From Neisseria subflava (GTDB lineage Bacteria; Pseudomonadota; Gammaproteobacteria; Burkholderiales; Neisseriaceae), in contig NZ_CP039887.1 of the NCBI RefSeq assembly GCF_005221305.1, positions 434,001-498,000 on the forward strand: DNA of 64,000 nucleotides. The letters run 5' to 3'. Of this stretch, positions 16,645 to 24,623 are shown piece after piece; within the stretch, counting starts at the first letter, position 1; the number at the start of each line of letters is the position of its first letter. The notes beneath the pieces were generated by a model. That model did not search any database. It was not told the DNA's origin and saw only the letters and a list, made by a program, of their open reading frames with translations. The translations under genes and the position numbers were made by a program.

Positions 16645-17475
16645 ATGGCACATTACGCAATCGGAGATATTCAAGGCTGTTTTGACGAGCTGACTTTATT
16701 GCTTGCCAAAATCGGCTTTAATCATGGTACGGACACCCTTTGGCTGGTTGGTGATATTGTCAATCGCGGCCCGAAGTCCTTGGAAACCCTGAAATTTGCC
16801 AAAGAGCATGACAGCAGTGTGCAAATGGTTTTGGGCAATCATGATTTACATCTTTTGGCAGTCGGTTGCGGTGAAGGAACGCTTAAGCGCAGTGATACGG
16901 TTGAGCCGATTTTGACCCATCCCGATAGTTATGCCATGCTTGACTGGCTGCGTCATCAGCCGCTGTTGGTGCGCGGTGACAGACATGTGATGGTGCATGC
17001 CGGTATTTTGCCGCAATGGTCGGTTGATAAGGCTGAAAGTCTTGCTCGTGAAGCTGAGGCTGAATTGCAAGGTAAAAAATACAGGAAATTTTTTGGCAAA
17101 ATGTACGGCAACAAGCCGACCGAGTGGGCGGACGATTTGACAGGCTATGAGCGCCTACGCATGATTATCAACGTCTTTACCCGTATGCGTGCGCTGACGT
17201 ACAAAGGCGAATTGGATTATGAATATAAATCCACTCTGAAAAAAATGCCGCTTTACCTGCGCCCTTGGTTTAAAGCGCCCAATAGGCAGAATTTGGATTA
17301 TATTACCGTGTTCGGACATTGGTCGTCATTGGGCTACGTTAATACCGATCAGGTTATCGCTTTGGATACCGGCGCGTTGTGGGGCGGAGAGCTGACAGCG
17401 GTCAATTTGGATACCAATGAAGTGATACAGGTACCGTCCTTGGGCGGATTGGATTGGAAAACGGCATTGAAATAG
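16645..17475 (+). CDS. apaH: Bis(5'-nucleosyl)-tetraphosphatase, symmetrical
   Basis: ApaH splits Ap4A into two ADP and also decaps Np4-capped RNA. The 276-residue protein carries the metallophosphatase motifs in order: GDIQGCFDE near residue 7, GDIVNRGPKS near 35, GNHDLHL near 64, then MVHAGI and FGHWSSLGYV. Length matches the family. It is not next to ksgA or apaG as in enterobacteria. Confidence 0.95.
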   Translation: MAHYAIGDIQGCFDELTLLLAKIGFNHGTDTLWLVGDIVNRGPKSLETLKFAKEHDSSVQMVLGNHDLHLLAVGCGEGTLKRSDTVEPILTHPDSYAMLDWLRHQPLLVRGDRHVMVHAGILPQWSVDKAESLAREAEAELQGKKYRKFFGKMYGNKPTEWADDLTGYERLRMIINVFTRMRALTYKGELDYEYKSTLKKMPLYLRPWFKAPNRQNLDYITVFGHWSSLGYVNTDQVIALDTGALWGGELTAVNLDTNEVIQVPSLGGLDWKTALK

Positions 17476-17490
17476 TTTGGATAAGATAAA

Positions 17491-17518
17491 AGGCCGTCTG
17501 AAATGTTTCAGACGGCCT
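17491..17518. terminator. DUS hairpin between apaH and the FAD oxidoreductase
   Basis: AGGCCGTCTGAA/TTCAGACGGCCT with a 4-nt loop sits between convergent genes and has A and T runs on both sides, so it can serve both. Confidence 0.85.
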
Positions 17519-17528
17519 TTTGTATTGG

Positions 17529-18902
17529 TTAATCCAGAGAAGGCAGGAGTTTATCCGGATTCATAATGCCATAAGGGTCAAGCTGATTTTTGATGGCATG
17601 CATCAGCATGAGTTCGGCCTGCGTACGCACGCGGGGCAGCCAATGTTTTTTGATGATGCCTACGCCGTGTTCTGCGGCAATCGTGCCGTGGCAGGCAAGG
17701 ATGTTTTCATAAACAATGGTATTGACGGCGTCTTCGTATTGGTAGGCTTCGTTACTCAATACGTTGGGCAAAAACGTATTGTAATGCAGGCTGCCGTCGC
17801 CTAAATGTCCAAAGCAGACAATTTGTATGCCGGGAAAACGGATTTCCAAGGCAGGGGCGCATTGGCGGACAAAGGTGGCCACTTGGGCGATAGGGACGGC
17901 GATGTCGTGTTTGATGCTGGTGCCGAGTTTGCGTTGGGAAGCGGAAATATTTTCACGCAAGGTCCATAAGTCGGAGCGCTCTTGCTCGGATTGCGCCAAA
18001 ATGCTGTTTTCCCATCCGCTTTGATAGAGAAATTCGGCAAGCTTTTCATCCAGTCCGGCATCGGGAACGGAATCTGCAAGTTCTATCAAAATATGCCATT
18101 CCGCATCGGCAGGCTTTTTGAGTTGGCTGAATTCCGAAGATAAATCGAGGGCGAAGCGGCTGATTAGCTCGAAGCTGGTCAAGCGCTCGGCAAAATAACC
18201 TTGCACCGCAGTCAAAAGCGAGACGGCGGATTCAATATCGTCTAAACCTACCCATGCGGTCGCTTTGGTTTTGGGCTGGGCAAAGAGTTTGAGTGTGGCG
18301 GCGGTAATGATGCCCAATGTTCCTTCGTTGCCGATAAAAAGATGGCGTAAGTCGTAGCCGGTCGTGTTTTTGTGCAGGGGCTGAAGGTGGGAAACCAGTT
18401 CGCCGTTTGGTAACACGACTTCCAAACCCAATACCAAATCGCGCATGCTGCCGTAACGCAAGACATTTAAACCGCCGGCATTACAGGCGATATTGCCGCC
18501 GATTTGGCAAGAGCCTTCGCTGGCAAGGCTGAGCGGAAACAGTCGTCCGGCTTCGGTTGCTGCCTTTTGAGCATTTTGCAAAATCACGCCTGCTTCAACC
18601 GTCATGCTGTTGTCGGCAAGGTTGATATCGCGGATGCGGTTTAGCTTGGAGAGGTTGAGCAGTACACCTTCGGTGGTTACCGTTGCGCCGCATAATCCGG
18701 TATTGCCGCCTTGCGGGGTTACGTGGATGCGGTTTTCAAAACAGAAACGCATGATTTTCTGCACGCTTTCGATAGAGTTCGGCTGTAAGACAATATCCGG
18801 CGAAGAAACAAAACGGCGGCGTTGGTCGTTTAACAAGGCAGGAGTGGCTTCGATGATTTCAGAGGCGGAAAGAAACTCAGCAAAACGGTCGTGAAGGTGC
18901 AT
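17529..18902 (-). CDS. FAD-linked 2-hydroxyacid dehydrogenase (GlcD/D-LDH family)
   Basis: The protein belongs to the vanillyl-alcohol-oxidase flavoprotein group that includes glycolate oxidase GlcD, D-lactate dehydrogenase and D-2-hydroxyglutarate dehydrogenase. From 18902 it is 457 residues. The FAD-binding domain (about 40-215) shows PQGGNTGLCGATV and IGGNIACNAGGLNVLRYG; the C-terminal oxidase domain shows FGHLGDGSLHYN and the terminal AEHGVG. No iron-sulfur domain is attached. The start has a poor ribosome binding site. The substrate cannot be decided from sequence; D-lactate or D-2-hydroxyglutarate are the likely choices. Confidence 0.88.
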   Translation of the reverse strand: MHLHDRFAEFLSASEIIEATPALLNDQRRRFVSSPDIVLQPNSIESVQKIMRFCFENRIHVTPQGGNTGLCGATVTTEGVLLNLSKLNRIRDINLADNSMTVEAGVILQNAQKAATEAGRLFPLSLASEGSCQIGGNIACNAGGLNVLRYGSMRDLVLGLEVVLPNGELVSHLQPLHKNTTGYDLRHLFIGNEGTLGIITAATLKLFAQPKTKATAWVGLDDIESAVSLLTAVQGYFAERLTSFELISRFALDLSSEFSQLKKPADAEWHILIELADSVPDAGLDEKLAEFLYQSGWENSILAQSEQERSDLWTLRENISASQRKLGTSIKHDIAVPIAQVATFVRQCAPALEIRFPGIQIVCFGHLGDGSLHYNTFLPNVLSNEAYQYEDAVNTIVYENILACHGTIAAEHGVGIIKKHWLPRVRTQAELMLMHAIKNQLDPYGIMNPDKLLPSLD

Positions 18903-18997
18903 GGCAGTCAGGCAGAAAAGTCGGGAAGGGGAGTGTGAGGAATGTAAAAAAGCAGGATACACAATGGTATCCTGCTTTTCTTATATTCAAAAGAATA

Positions 18998-19264
18998 TTA
19001 TTTAGCAGCTTCAGAAGCAGCAGCTTCAGTAGCAGATGCAGCGGCTTCAGTAGCAGATGCAGCAGCTTCAGTAGCAGAAGCAGCGGCTTCAGTAGCTTCG
19101 GTAGCAGCAGAAGCAGCGGCTTCAGTAGCAGATGCAGCAGCTTCAGTAGCAGAAGCAGCGGCTTCAGAAGCAGCAGAAGCGGCAGTTTCAGCAGCTTTAT
19201 CAGCACCGCCACAAGCGGCCAAAGCTAAAGACAACAAAGCAGCAGCGAACAGAGATTTTTTCAT
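18998..19264 (-). CDS. Alanine-rich heptad-repeat lipoprotein
   Basis: This small protein of 88 residues has a clear lipoprotein signal (LAAC, lipidated Cys18) and then almost only Ala, Thr, Glu and Ser. Residues 39-84 contain six exact ATEAAAS heptads, two before and four after a four-residue hitch (AATE at 53-56). Such a sequence should be helical and could form an alanine coiled coil. Neisseria encode other small repeat-bearing lipoproteins, and I am reminded of the Ag473-type antigen, but I cannot confirm orthology. The gene has its own promoter and an AAAGGTCC-like site before ATG. Function unknown. Confidence 0.85.
   Translation of the reverse strand: MKKSLFAAALLSLALAACGGADKAAETAASAASEAAASATEAAASATEAAASAATEATEAAASATEAAASATEAAASATEAAASEAAK
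19013..19150 (-). repeat. 21-bp tandem repeats encoding ATEAAAS heptads
   Basis: Six in-frame 21-bp units of the type GCTTCAGTAGCAGATGCAGC differ at only a few third positions, with one 12-bp insertion between units two and three. Near-identity at the DNA level makes copy-number change by slippage or recombination likely. Confidence 0.85.
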
Positions 19265-19778
19265 TTTTGAGGACCTTTTTAAATCGATTTAAACATTTAA
19301 ACTAAAAATAGCCGTCAAACGGCCTGTACAGTAGAAATTCATTGCTGAATTTTCGTTATTATGCCCCACGGGGTGGGCCAATGCAACGTTGCTTAACCGT
19401 TTGCGGATTAAAATCAATACAAAATTAGCGAAAATAATGTAAATCAGGGAGGCAGATAAAAAATCATCTAAAAATATTCATAATTAATGAACTTTTAAAA
19501 AGTTGTTTATATTCAATAATTTGATTATTTTTAACTATTGTTGGTTTTAAGGATTTAGAATGTTTTTGCGTTTGGGAAGTTTTTTGTAATTTAGCAACTT
19601 TGTGTTGTGAAAAAGCAACTTTTATGGGTTGGAATCATTCAATTTGGTTTTTTATATGGGCTTTTTTGGTTTTGTTGTGTTTGCCAAAAGTATTTGTTTA
19701 AGGTAAACCGATTGTTTAGTTACAGCTGTGATAGAATAGCCTGGACTTGACTTTTAAATATTGATTAAGGACGACATG
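19265..19778. other. AT-rich divergent intergenic region
   Basis: About 510 bp lie between the repeat lipoprotein and slyD. The left end holds the lipoprotein promoter. The middle (about 19430-19690) is very AT-rich with no credible coding frame and no DUS. A TAGAAT at 19733-19738 may be the slyD -10. I see no RNA gene. Confidence 0.5.
19358..19386 (-). promoter_or_regulatory. Promoter of the repeat lipoprotein
   Basis: On the minus strand TTGCAT (19381-19386), 17 bp and CATAAT (19358-19363). The spacer contains a GC-rich dyad (CCCCACGGGGTGGG, 19364-19377), unusual in this AT-rich region and a possible regulator site. The leader would be about 90 nt. Confidence 0.5.
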
Positions 19779-20261
19779 ATGTCTATTGTTAAAAATTCCG
19801 TAGTTTCCCTGCATTATGAAATGTACGATGCAAACAACCAGTTGTTGGACAAAACCGAAGAGCCGATTGCTTACCTGCATGGCGGTTATGACGGTATTTT
19901 CCCTTTGGTGGAAGAAGCGTTGCACGGCAAAAATGTAGGCGATACTGTTGAAGTGGCTTTGTCGCCTGATGATGCCTTCGGCGAGCAAGATCCTGAGCTG
20001 GTACGTATTGAAGATGTAAGCGTATTTCCTGTTGAAGTTGAAGTCGGCATGATGTTTGAAGCCGATGATCCGGAAACAGGCGATGTATTGATTTATCGTG
20101 TAACCGATGTTGCCGACGGTAAAGCCGTAGTGGACGGCAACCATCCTTTGGCCGGTATGAAAGTATTGTTCAAAGCGACCGTTGAAGGTGTACGCGATGC
20201 GACTGAGGAAGAAATTGCCCACGGCCACGTACATGGCCCGCACGGTCATCACCACCACTAA
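19779..20261 (+). CDS. slyD: FKBP-type peptidyl-prolyl isomerase SlyD
   Basis: SlyD is a cytoplasmic prolyl isomerase and chaperone that also binds nickel. The 160-residue protein has the FKBP part split by the insert-in-flap domain, with YLHGGYDGIFPLVEEAL and the AFGEQDPELV segment. The C terminus is short and histidine-rich (HGHVHGPHGHHHH), giving the metal site. Two adjacent ATGs (19776, 19779) follow AAGGA; the second has the better spacing. The gene is monocistronic. Confidence 0.94.
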   Translation: MSIVKNSVVSLHYEMYDANNQLLDKTEEPIAYLHGGYDGIFPLVEEALHGKNVGDTVEVALSPDDAFGEQDPELVRIEDVSVFPVEVEVGMMFEADDPETGDVLIYRVTDVADGKAVVDGNHPLAGMKVLFKATVEGVRDATEEEIAHGHVHGPHGHHHH

Positions 20262-20281
20262 TCAGGCTTGAAGTATGATAA

Positions 20282-20324
20282 AGGCCGTCTGAAAAGGAAT
20301 GAAACCTTCCTTTTCAGACGGCCT
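20282..20324. terminator. DUS hairpin behind slyD
   Basis: The DUS arms are extended by AAGG..CCTT to a stem of about 18 bp with a short loop, followed by TTTAAG. Confidence 0.85.
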
Positions 20325-20478
20325 TTAAGTTTTTACAAGACAGATAAATAGGAAATTTTGGCGCAGGTCAAATCAAGCAGGGAAATATGGATTTTGTTAG
20401 AAACTACAATGAATTACATGTAACGGTGCGACACAATCTGTATTAAGATTCAGATATTGGTAAAACAGGCAGAATGCA

Positions 20479-21123
20479 ATGAGTGAAACATTGGAGCAGC
20501 AGGCTGTAGAGGCCGGTATTGATTTAGGCTACCACGACATCAACGGTATATATCATGCGACCAAACCTGAAGTGTTGGAATCGATCGTTGCTGTTTTGGA
20601 CAAAAGCAAACCGGATTCAGACGGCCTTTATCTGAATACGATGGTCGCGCATGAAAACGGCGAAGAATCTTTACAGATGCCGTCTGAATTTCATGGTGCG
20701 GAAGCGGTCGTATTGAGTGATGAGGCGGATGAGTGCCAGAGCTTGACTTTATATCCGGGCGACAACGATACGCTTTGGATTAAGCTGCCCCGACTGGCTT
20801 GCGGTTATTACACTTTGTCGGCTGAGACCGGCGGCAAATGTCGCCTTATACGCCTGATTGTTGCGCCTGAATCGGTTTACCAACCCAAACTGCTTGCCAA
20901 TGGCGGTCGGATGAATGGCTTGACCATGCATTTGTACAGCCTGCGTTCCGAGCGCAACTGGGGCATAGGCGACTTTACTGATTTGCTGAACCTGATGAAA
21001 TATGCGGCAGAGAAAAAGCTGGATTTTGTCGGTATCAACCCTTTGCACGCCTTGTTTACCAGCAAGCCTGCCTTTGCCAGCCCGTATAGCCCTTCTTCGC
21101 GCGAATGGCTCAATCCGATTTAC
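20479..21123 (+). pseudogene. malQ: 4-alpha-glucanotransferase, 5' remnant fused to glgP
   Basis: About 215 codons match the N-terminal part of MalQ, the amylomaltase that transfers maltodextrin chains: the beta-sandwich region, then NGGRMNGLTMHLYSLRSERN and ASPYSPSSREWLNPIY. Full-length MalQ is near 700 residues, so most of the (beta/alpha)8 barrel and all catalytic acids are lost. After about 21123 the frame runs out of register into glgP sequence and stops at 21213, giving a 244-residue chimeric frame. The start and an intact 5' end remain, with one AT-dialect DUS inside (ATGCCGTCTGAA, 20679-20690). Confidence 0.85.
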
Positions 21124-21689
21124 TCAGCCTTGCACAAATCATCATTCCTGCCGCCGATTTGCACGAACAAATCTCACTGGCAGGTACGGAAGCATCCGGT
21201 ACCAGTAACATGAAATTTGCCCTCAACGGCGCAATCTGTATGGGTACGCTGGACGGCGCGAACGTTGAGATTTTGGAAAAAGTCGGCGCGGACAACTGCT
21301 ATATCTTCGGTAACACCGTAGAACAAGTCGAAGAAATCCGCCGCAACGGCTACGACCCGTTGATCTATATCGAGCGAGACAGCGACCTGCGCCGCGTCGT
21401 CAACCAAATCAGCCAAGGCACTTTCTCTCCGGAAGAGCCAAACCGCTACAACGACGTGTTGCAACCATACGGCGACTTCTATCAGCTGATGGCGGATTTC
21501 CGCAGCTACATTGACACGCAATACAAAGCGGACGAACACTACCGCAACGTATCCGCATGGCGCAAATCAGCCTTGATCAACATCGCCAACATGGGCTTCT
21601 TCTCATCCGACCGCTCCATCGCCGACTACTGCCGCGATATTTGGTACATCAAACCATTGAGTGAAAAAGAATTGCCCGGCAGAAATTAA
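21124..21689 (+). pseudogene. glgP: Glycogen/maltodextrin phosphorylase, 3' remnant
   Basis: This is the last fifth of glycogen phosphorylase, about 188 of some 820 residues. It begins at SLAQIIIPAADL and includes the PLP-lysine motif EASGTSNMKFALNGA and the C-terminal NIANMGFFSSDRSI. It lies in another frame (+2) relative to malQ. An open frame from an ATG at 21105 uses out-of-frame malQ bases as its first seven codons. No active phosphorylase can result. A good terminator follows. Confidence 0.87.
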
Positions 21690-21706
21690 GCGTTAAGCAG
21701 ATAGCG

Positions 21707-21739
21707 AAAGCCGATACATCGGAAAGGTGTATCGGCTTT
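21707..21739 (+). terminator. Rho-independent terminator behind the glgP remnant
   Basis: AAAGCCGATACA and its complement form a 12-bp stem with a 9-nt loop followed by a T run. It is a non-DUS terminator. Confidence 0.85.
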
Positions 21740-21817
21740 TTTTAGACGGCATGATATAGAAACGAGTAAAACAGCATGGTTATATCGCTGTTTTAGCGTA
21801 TTTCTAGATGACTCAAT

Positions 21818-23311
21818 TTAAAACCGATATTTAAAACCCAACAGCCATTCGTTTTGGCGGTAGCGGTAATACACCGCGTTGCTGTGTGCGATTGTTCGCC
21901 TGAAACGCAGTTCGGGATATACGCCTTTGATATTCCATTGAGGAAAACCCGCCGCAGCCATCATGATGTATTGCTTGTCGCGCCGCCGTTTGTTATCGCT
22001 GACGAAACTTGCCGCGTCATACAGGCTGCGGCGGTAGAGCAGGATGGCGTTTAAATAAGTACCGCCCGGAAACAGCCTATACGTGCCCAGCCGCGCCGTA
22101 TATTCTTTGCTGGAAGAGGATTTTTCGGGATAGGCTTTGCGGGCGGCATCGAAGTTGGCAAGCAGGCCGCTTTTGGGCGTGATGGAAAATTCCGCCCCCG
22201 CGCCCAGTTCGTATTGTTTGTAGTCGGCAAAATAATCTTTGCTTTTTCCGCCGTATCCGGTTTTTTTCGCTCCGGCACGGGCATTGATGCGCCAGCGCGC
22301 GGAGAGTGCGCGCGACCAGTCGGCATCCGCGCCCCATGCGCGGTAGTGGGTGTGGCGGTTGCGGAAGTCGTATTCGAAATAGGGCAGCAGGGAAAAGGAG
22401 GAGCGTGCGTCGGCATAGGCATATCCCGCGTAAAGCGAACCGTTGTGATAGCCGTAATCCGGCATGGCCGCCGAATCTTTGTCTTTTTCCGTGTAGCGGT
22501 TGCCGTACAGCACGCCGCGCACCTGTACGCCGTGATGCCCTTTGAGCGGGACGGTTTTTTCGGCGGTCGCGCTATAGGATGAGAAGGTCGAATCCGTTGG
22601 CGCGGGCAGGGTGCGCTCCATCAGGCACATGCCCGCGATTTCCCACACGCATTGGCTGATGCCGTTGCCTTGGTTTACATTGCTGTTGTAGCCGTAGCCT
22701 AGGCTGATTTGGCCGTGCCGGCGGCGGCGTTTACCCAGTTCGGACAGGTAGTTTTCCACGATGGGGCGGGTTTCTGCGGGAATATCCGTTTTCAGAACTT
22801 TCTCAAACGCGGCGGCGGACTCTTTGTTTTGGTTGTCTTCGGCATAAAACCGCCCCGCTTCGAGCAGCAGGCGTGGATTGCCGGGTTCTGCTGCCAAGGC
22901 CGTCTGAAAACTGTTCCCCGCCGCGCGGAAATCCCCTTCGTCCCGTTTTTGCAGTGCATCGGCCAAATGAATCAGCGCGGGTTTGTGCCGGGGCAGTTTG
23001 GCGTAGCGGGCAGCGAACTGCCGCACCTTGTGCCACTGCCGCGCGTTGAGGGCGTGGTAAATCGCGCTTTCCAGTTCTTCCGCCGTGTCGCCGACTTGGT
23101 AGACTGTACCGTCTATCATGATGTAGCCGTCGTTTTCTCCCACTTCCCCGTGTGCCTGCTCCGTGTCCAGCCAGCCGCTTTCGCGGTATTGCTGCGTTTG
23201 GCGGCCGCTTTCGTCCAGCAGGCGGCGGCGTTCGTCTGCGGCATCGTCGGACGGGGCAGCAAGGCAGACCGTACAGAGCGGCAGGAAAAGCAGGCAGAGG
23301 CGGTAGGTCAT
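21818..23311 (-). CDS. Surface lipoprotein assembly modifier (Slam), hemophore exporter type
   Basis: Slam proteins are outer-membrane translocons that move TbpB-like lipoproteins, or hemophilin-type hemophores, across the outer membrane. The 497-residue protein has a signal peptide (to about residue 19, TVCLA), a helical TPR region (about 85-190, with LQKRDEGDFRAAGNSFQTAL and NPRLLLEAGRFYAE) and a C-terminal beta-barrel (DUF560) starting GQISLGYGYNSNVNQGNG and ending LGFKYRF with terminal Phe. It directly follows the hemophore gene, its likely cargo. Two AG-dialect DUS flank or enter it (22897-22908 inside, one at 23335-23346 just upstream of the ATG). Confidence 0.9.
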   Translation of the reverse strand: MTYRLCLLFLPLCTVCLAAPSDDAADERRRLLDESGRQTQQYRESGWLDTEQAHGEVGENDGYIMIDGTVYQVGDTAEELESAIYHALNARQWHKVRQFAARYAKLPRHKPALIHLADALQKRDEGDFRAAGNSFQTALAAEPGNPRLLLEAGRFYAEDNQNKESAAAFEKVLKTDIPAETRPIVENYLSELGKRRRRHGQISLGYGYNSNVNQGNGISQCVWEIAGMCLMERTLPAPTDSTFSSYSATAEKTVPLKGHHGVQVRGVLYGNRYTEKDKDSAAMPDYGYHNGSLYAGYAYADARSSFSLLPYFEYDFRNRHTHYRAWGADADWSRALSARWRINARAGAKKTGYGGKSKDYFADYKQYELGAGAEFSITPKSGLLANFDAARKAYPEKSSSSKEYTARLGTYRLFPGGTYLNAILLYRRSLYDAASFVSDNKRRRDKQYIMMAAAGFPQWNIKGVYPELRFRRTIAHSNAVYYRYRQNEWLLGFKYRF

Positions 23312-23426
23312 GGGATAGGGTCCTTTGGGCAGGGAGGCCGTCTGAAAGAAGTCGGATTCGATAAAACCAAAGCGGGATGCAGACTACGGTCAAGCTGCAT
23401 CCCGTGGTATTCTTGACAATTTGGGC

Positions 23427-24386
23427 TTATTGTTTGCGGCCGCCGAAGGCAATGTCTTTATCGACACCCGCGCGGTCAACGATGCCGGCCAGGGCTTCCG
23501 CGCCGCTGCCGTAGAAGCGGCCGGTAATATGTTCGTTTGCCTTGCCGTTGTCAAATGTGCCGTTGCTCCGAATATTGGTACCGGCGAAGTTTACACTGTC
23601 GCCTGGACGGGAGATACTGCCTGTCAGTGAACCTGACCCTGTTCCGTAGTTGGCGGTAAGTGTACCGGTGTAGAAATCGTTGCGGCCGGGAGTGTGTTTG
23701 TTCACGCCCAATACATTGTATTTAGCATTAACGAGCTTCGGCATATTTCGGGTCGGGTTGTCGCCCACATACCAAACGGTGCGTTTGCCGTCCGCCATAT
23801 TCAAATCCGTGCTGTTTTGCGGCGGATTGCCTTTGCGCGGCGCCCATTCGCCGAAGAACACGTTGCCGTCGCTGCCGTTCATACCCGGCACCTTGGCGAT
23901 GACTAGGCCGCCGAACTTGGGTGCGGCGGGAATGGCCGGTTCAGCCATCTGGCGCACGCTGTACACTTCGGTGTTGTTGTGGCGGTTTTCATACCACACC
24001 TGACCTAGTTTCGGGTTGTAGAACCAGCCGATAACCGGGGCGACATCGCGCAACGTCAGATAATGAGGATTGCGCGTGCCGTCCACATTGGCATACGGAT
24101 CAGTACCGTTAATTGGTATCGGTGTCTGATTGCGGTCATTATATTTGGCGCGGATATGTTGTACCGGGCCTTTTTCCAAATTGATGGTTGTGGAGAATCC
24201 GTTACCGGCATTAAACGACAACCCTGCTTGACCGTCTCCAAAAGGCAGTCGGTCAGATTTATTAGTCCGTACTGCCTGCGAATTGGAAGTTCCTCCCATA
24301 CCATCATTTTGACCGCTGTCAGCCACAGCCACACCGAAGACGCCGCACAGTACGGCGGCCAACAGGGTTTGTTTACGCATAGACAT
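23427..24386 (-). CDS. Hemophilin-type heme-binding protein, Slam-dependent
   Basis: The mature protein resembles the HphA/hemophilin and HpuA group: an N-terminal ligand-binding handle (FGGLVIAKVPGM, GEWAPRKG, VWYVGDNPTRNMPKLVNAKY) and a C-terminal TbpB-like eight-stranded barrel (TGTLTANYGTGSGSLTGSI, GRFYGSGAEALAG, ending KDIAFGGRKQ). The signal peptide runs to about AVA-DSG and has no acceptable lipobox, so it is probably released by signal peptidase I and secreted, as for HphA. I start at 24386, six bases behind AAGGAG. Size 319 residues. It lies between its putative receptor and its Slam exporter. Heme as ligand is inferred from family and context. Confidence 0.82.
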   Translation of the reverse strand: MSMRKQTLLAAVLCGVFGVAVADSGQNDGMGGTSNSQAVRTNKSDRLPFGDGQAGLSFNAGNGFSTTINLEKGPVQHIRAKYNDRNQTPIPINGTDPYANVDGTRNPHYLTLRDVAPVIGWFYNPKLGQVWYENRHNNTEVYSVRQMAEPAIPAAPKFGGLVIAKVPGMNGSDGNVFFGEWAPRKGNPPQNSTDLNMADGKRTVWYVGDNPTRNMPKLVNAKYNVLGVNKHTPGRNDFYTGTLTANYGTGSGSLTGSISRPGDSVNFAGTNIRSNGTFDNGKANEHITGRFYGSGAEALAGIVDRAGVDKDIAFGGRKQ

Positions 24387-24565
24387 AATAGTCTCCTTAT
24401 CAAAAAAGTTGTTGAACAAAAAACATCCGCTTTGTTGCCGCCCGAAGGCGGAAAAAACGGTAAAAACCCTTGCCCCGAAAGGCGGGGTGGTCGGGTTTGT
24501 GTTGTTCCGTGATGCGTCTGTATCGTTATCGTTCTGCCGGCCTGTTTTCGGCCGGTGTACCGGGC

Positions 24566-24617
24566 AGGCTACCTGAAAATTCCGGCTGTATAGCAAACAG
24601 TGTTTTTCAGGTAGCCT
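24566..24617. repeat. Inverted pair of non-native uptake sequence AGGCTACCTGAA
   Basis: AGGCTACCTGAA (24566-24577) and its exact complement (24606-24617) flank 28 nt just after the receptor stop. This 12-mer differs from the native AGGCCGTCTGAA at three positions and matches what I recall as the Eikenella dialect. As a hairpin it can serve as terminator or attenuator between receptor and hemophore. Confidence 0.85.
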
Positions 24618-24623
24618 TTATGG

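Noticed and set aside
18998..19264. CRISPR or intergenic repeat array
   Set aside because: The repeats are in frame, contiguous without spacers, and encode heptads of a lipoprotein.
23427..24386. Hemophore as a lipoprotein
   Set aside because: The only cysteine in the signal peptide is preceded by AVL, with Leu at -1, which does not fit a lipobox; an AVA signal peptidase I site follows.
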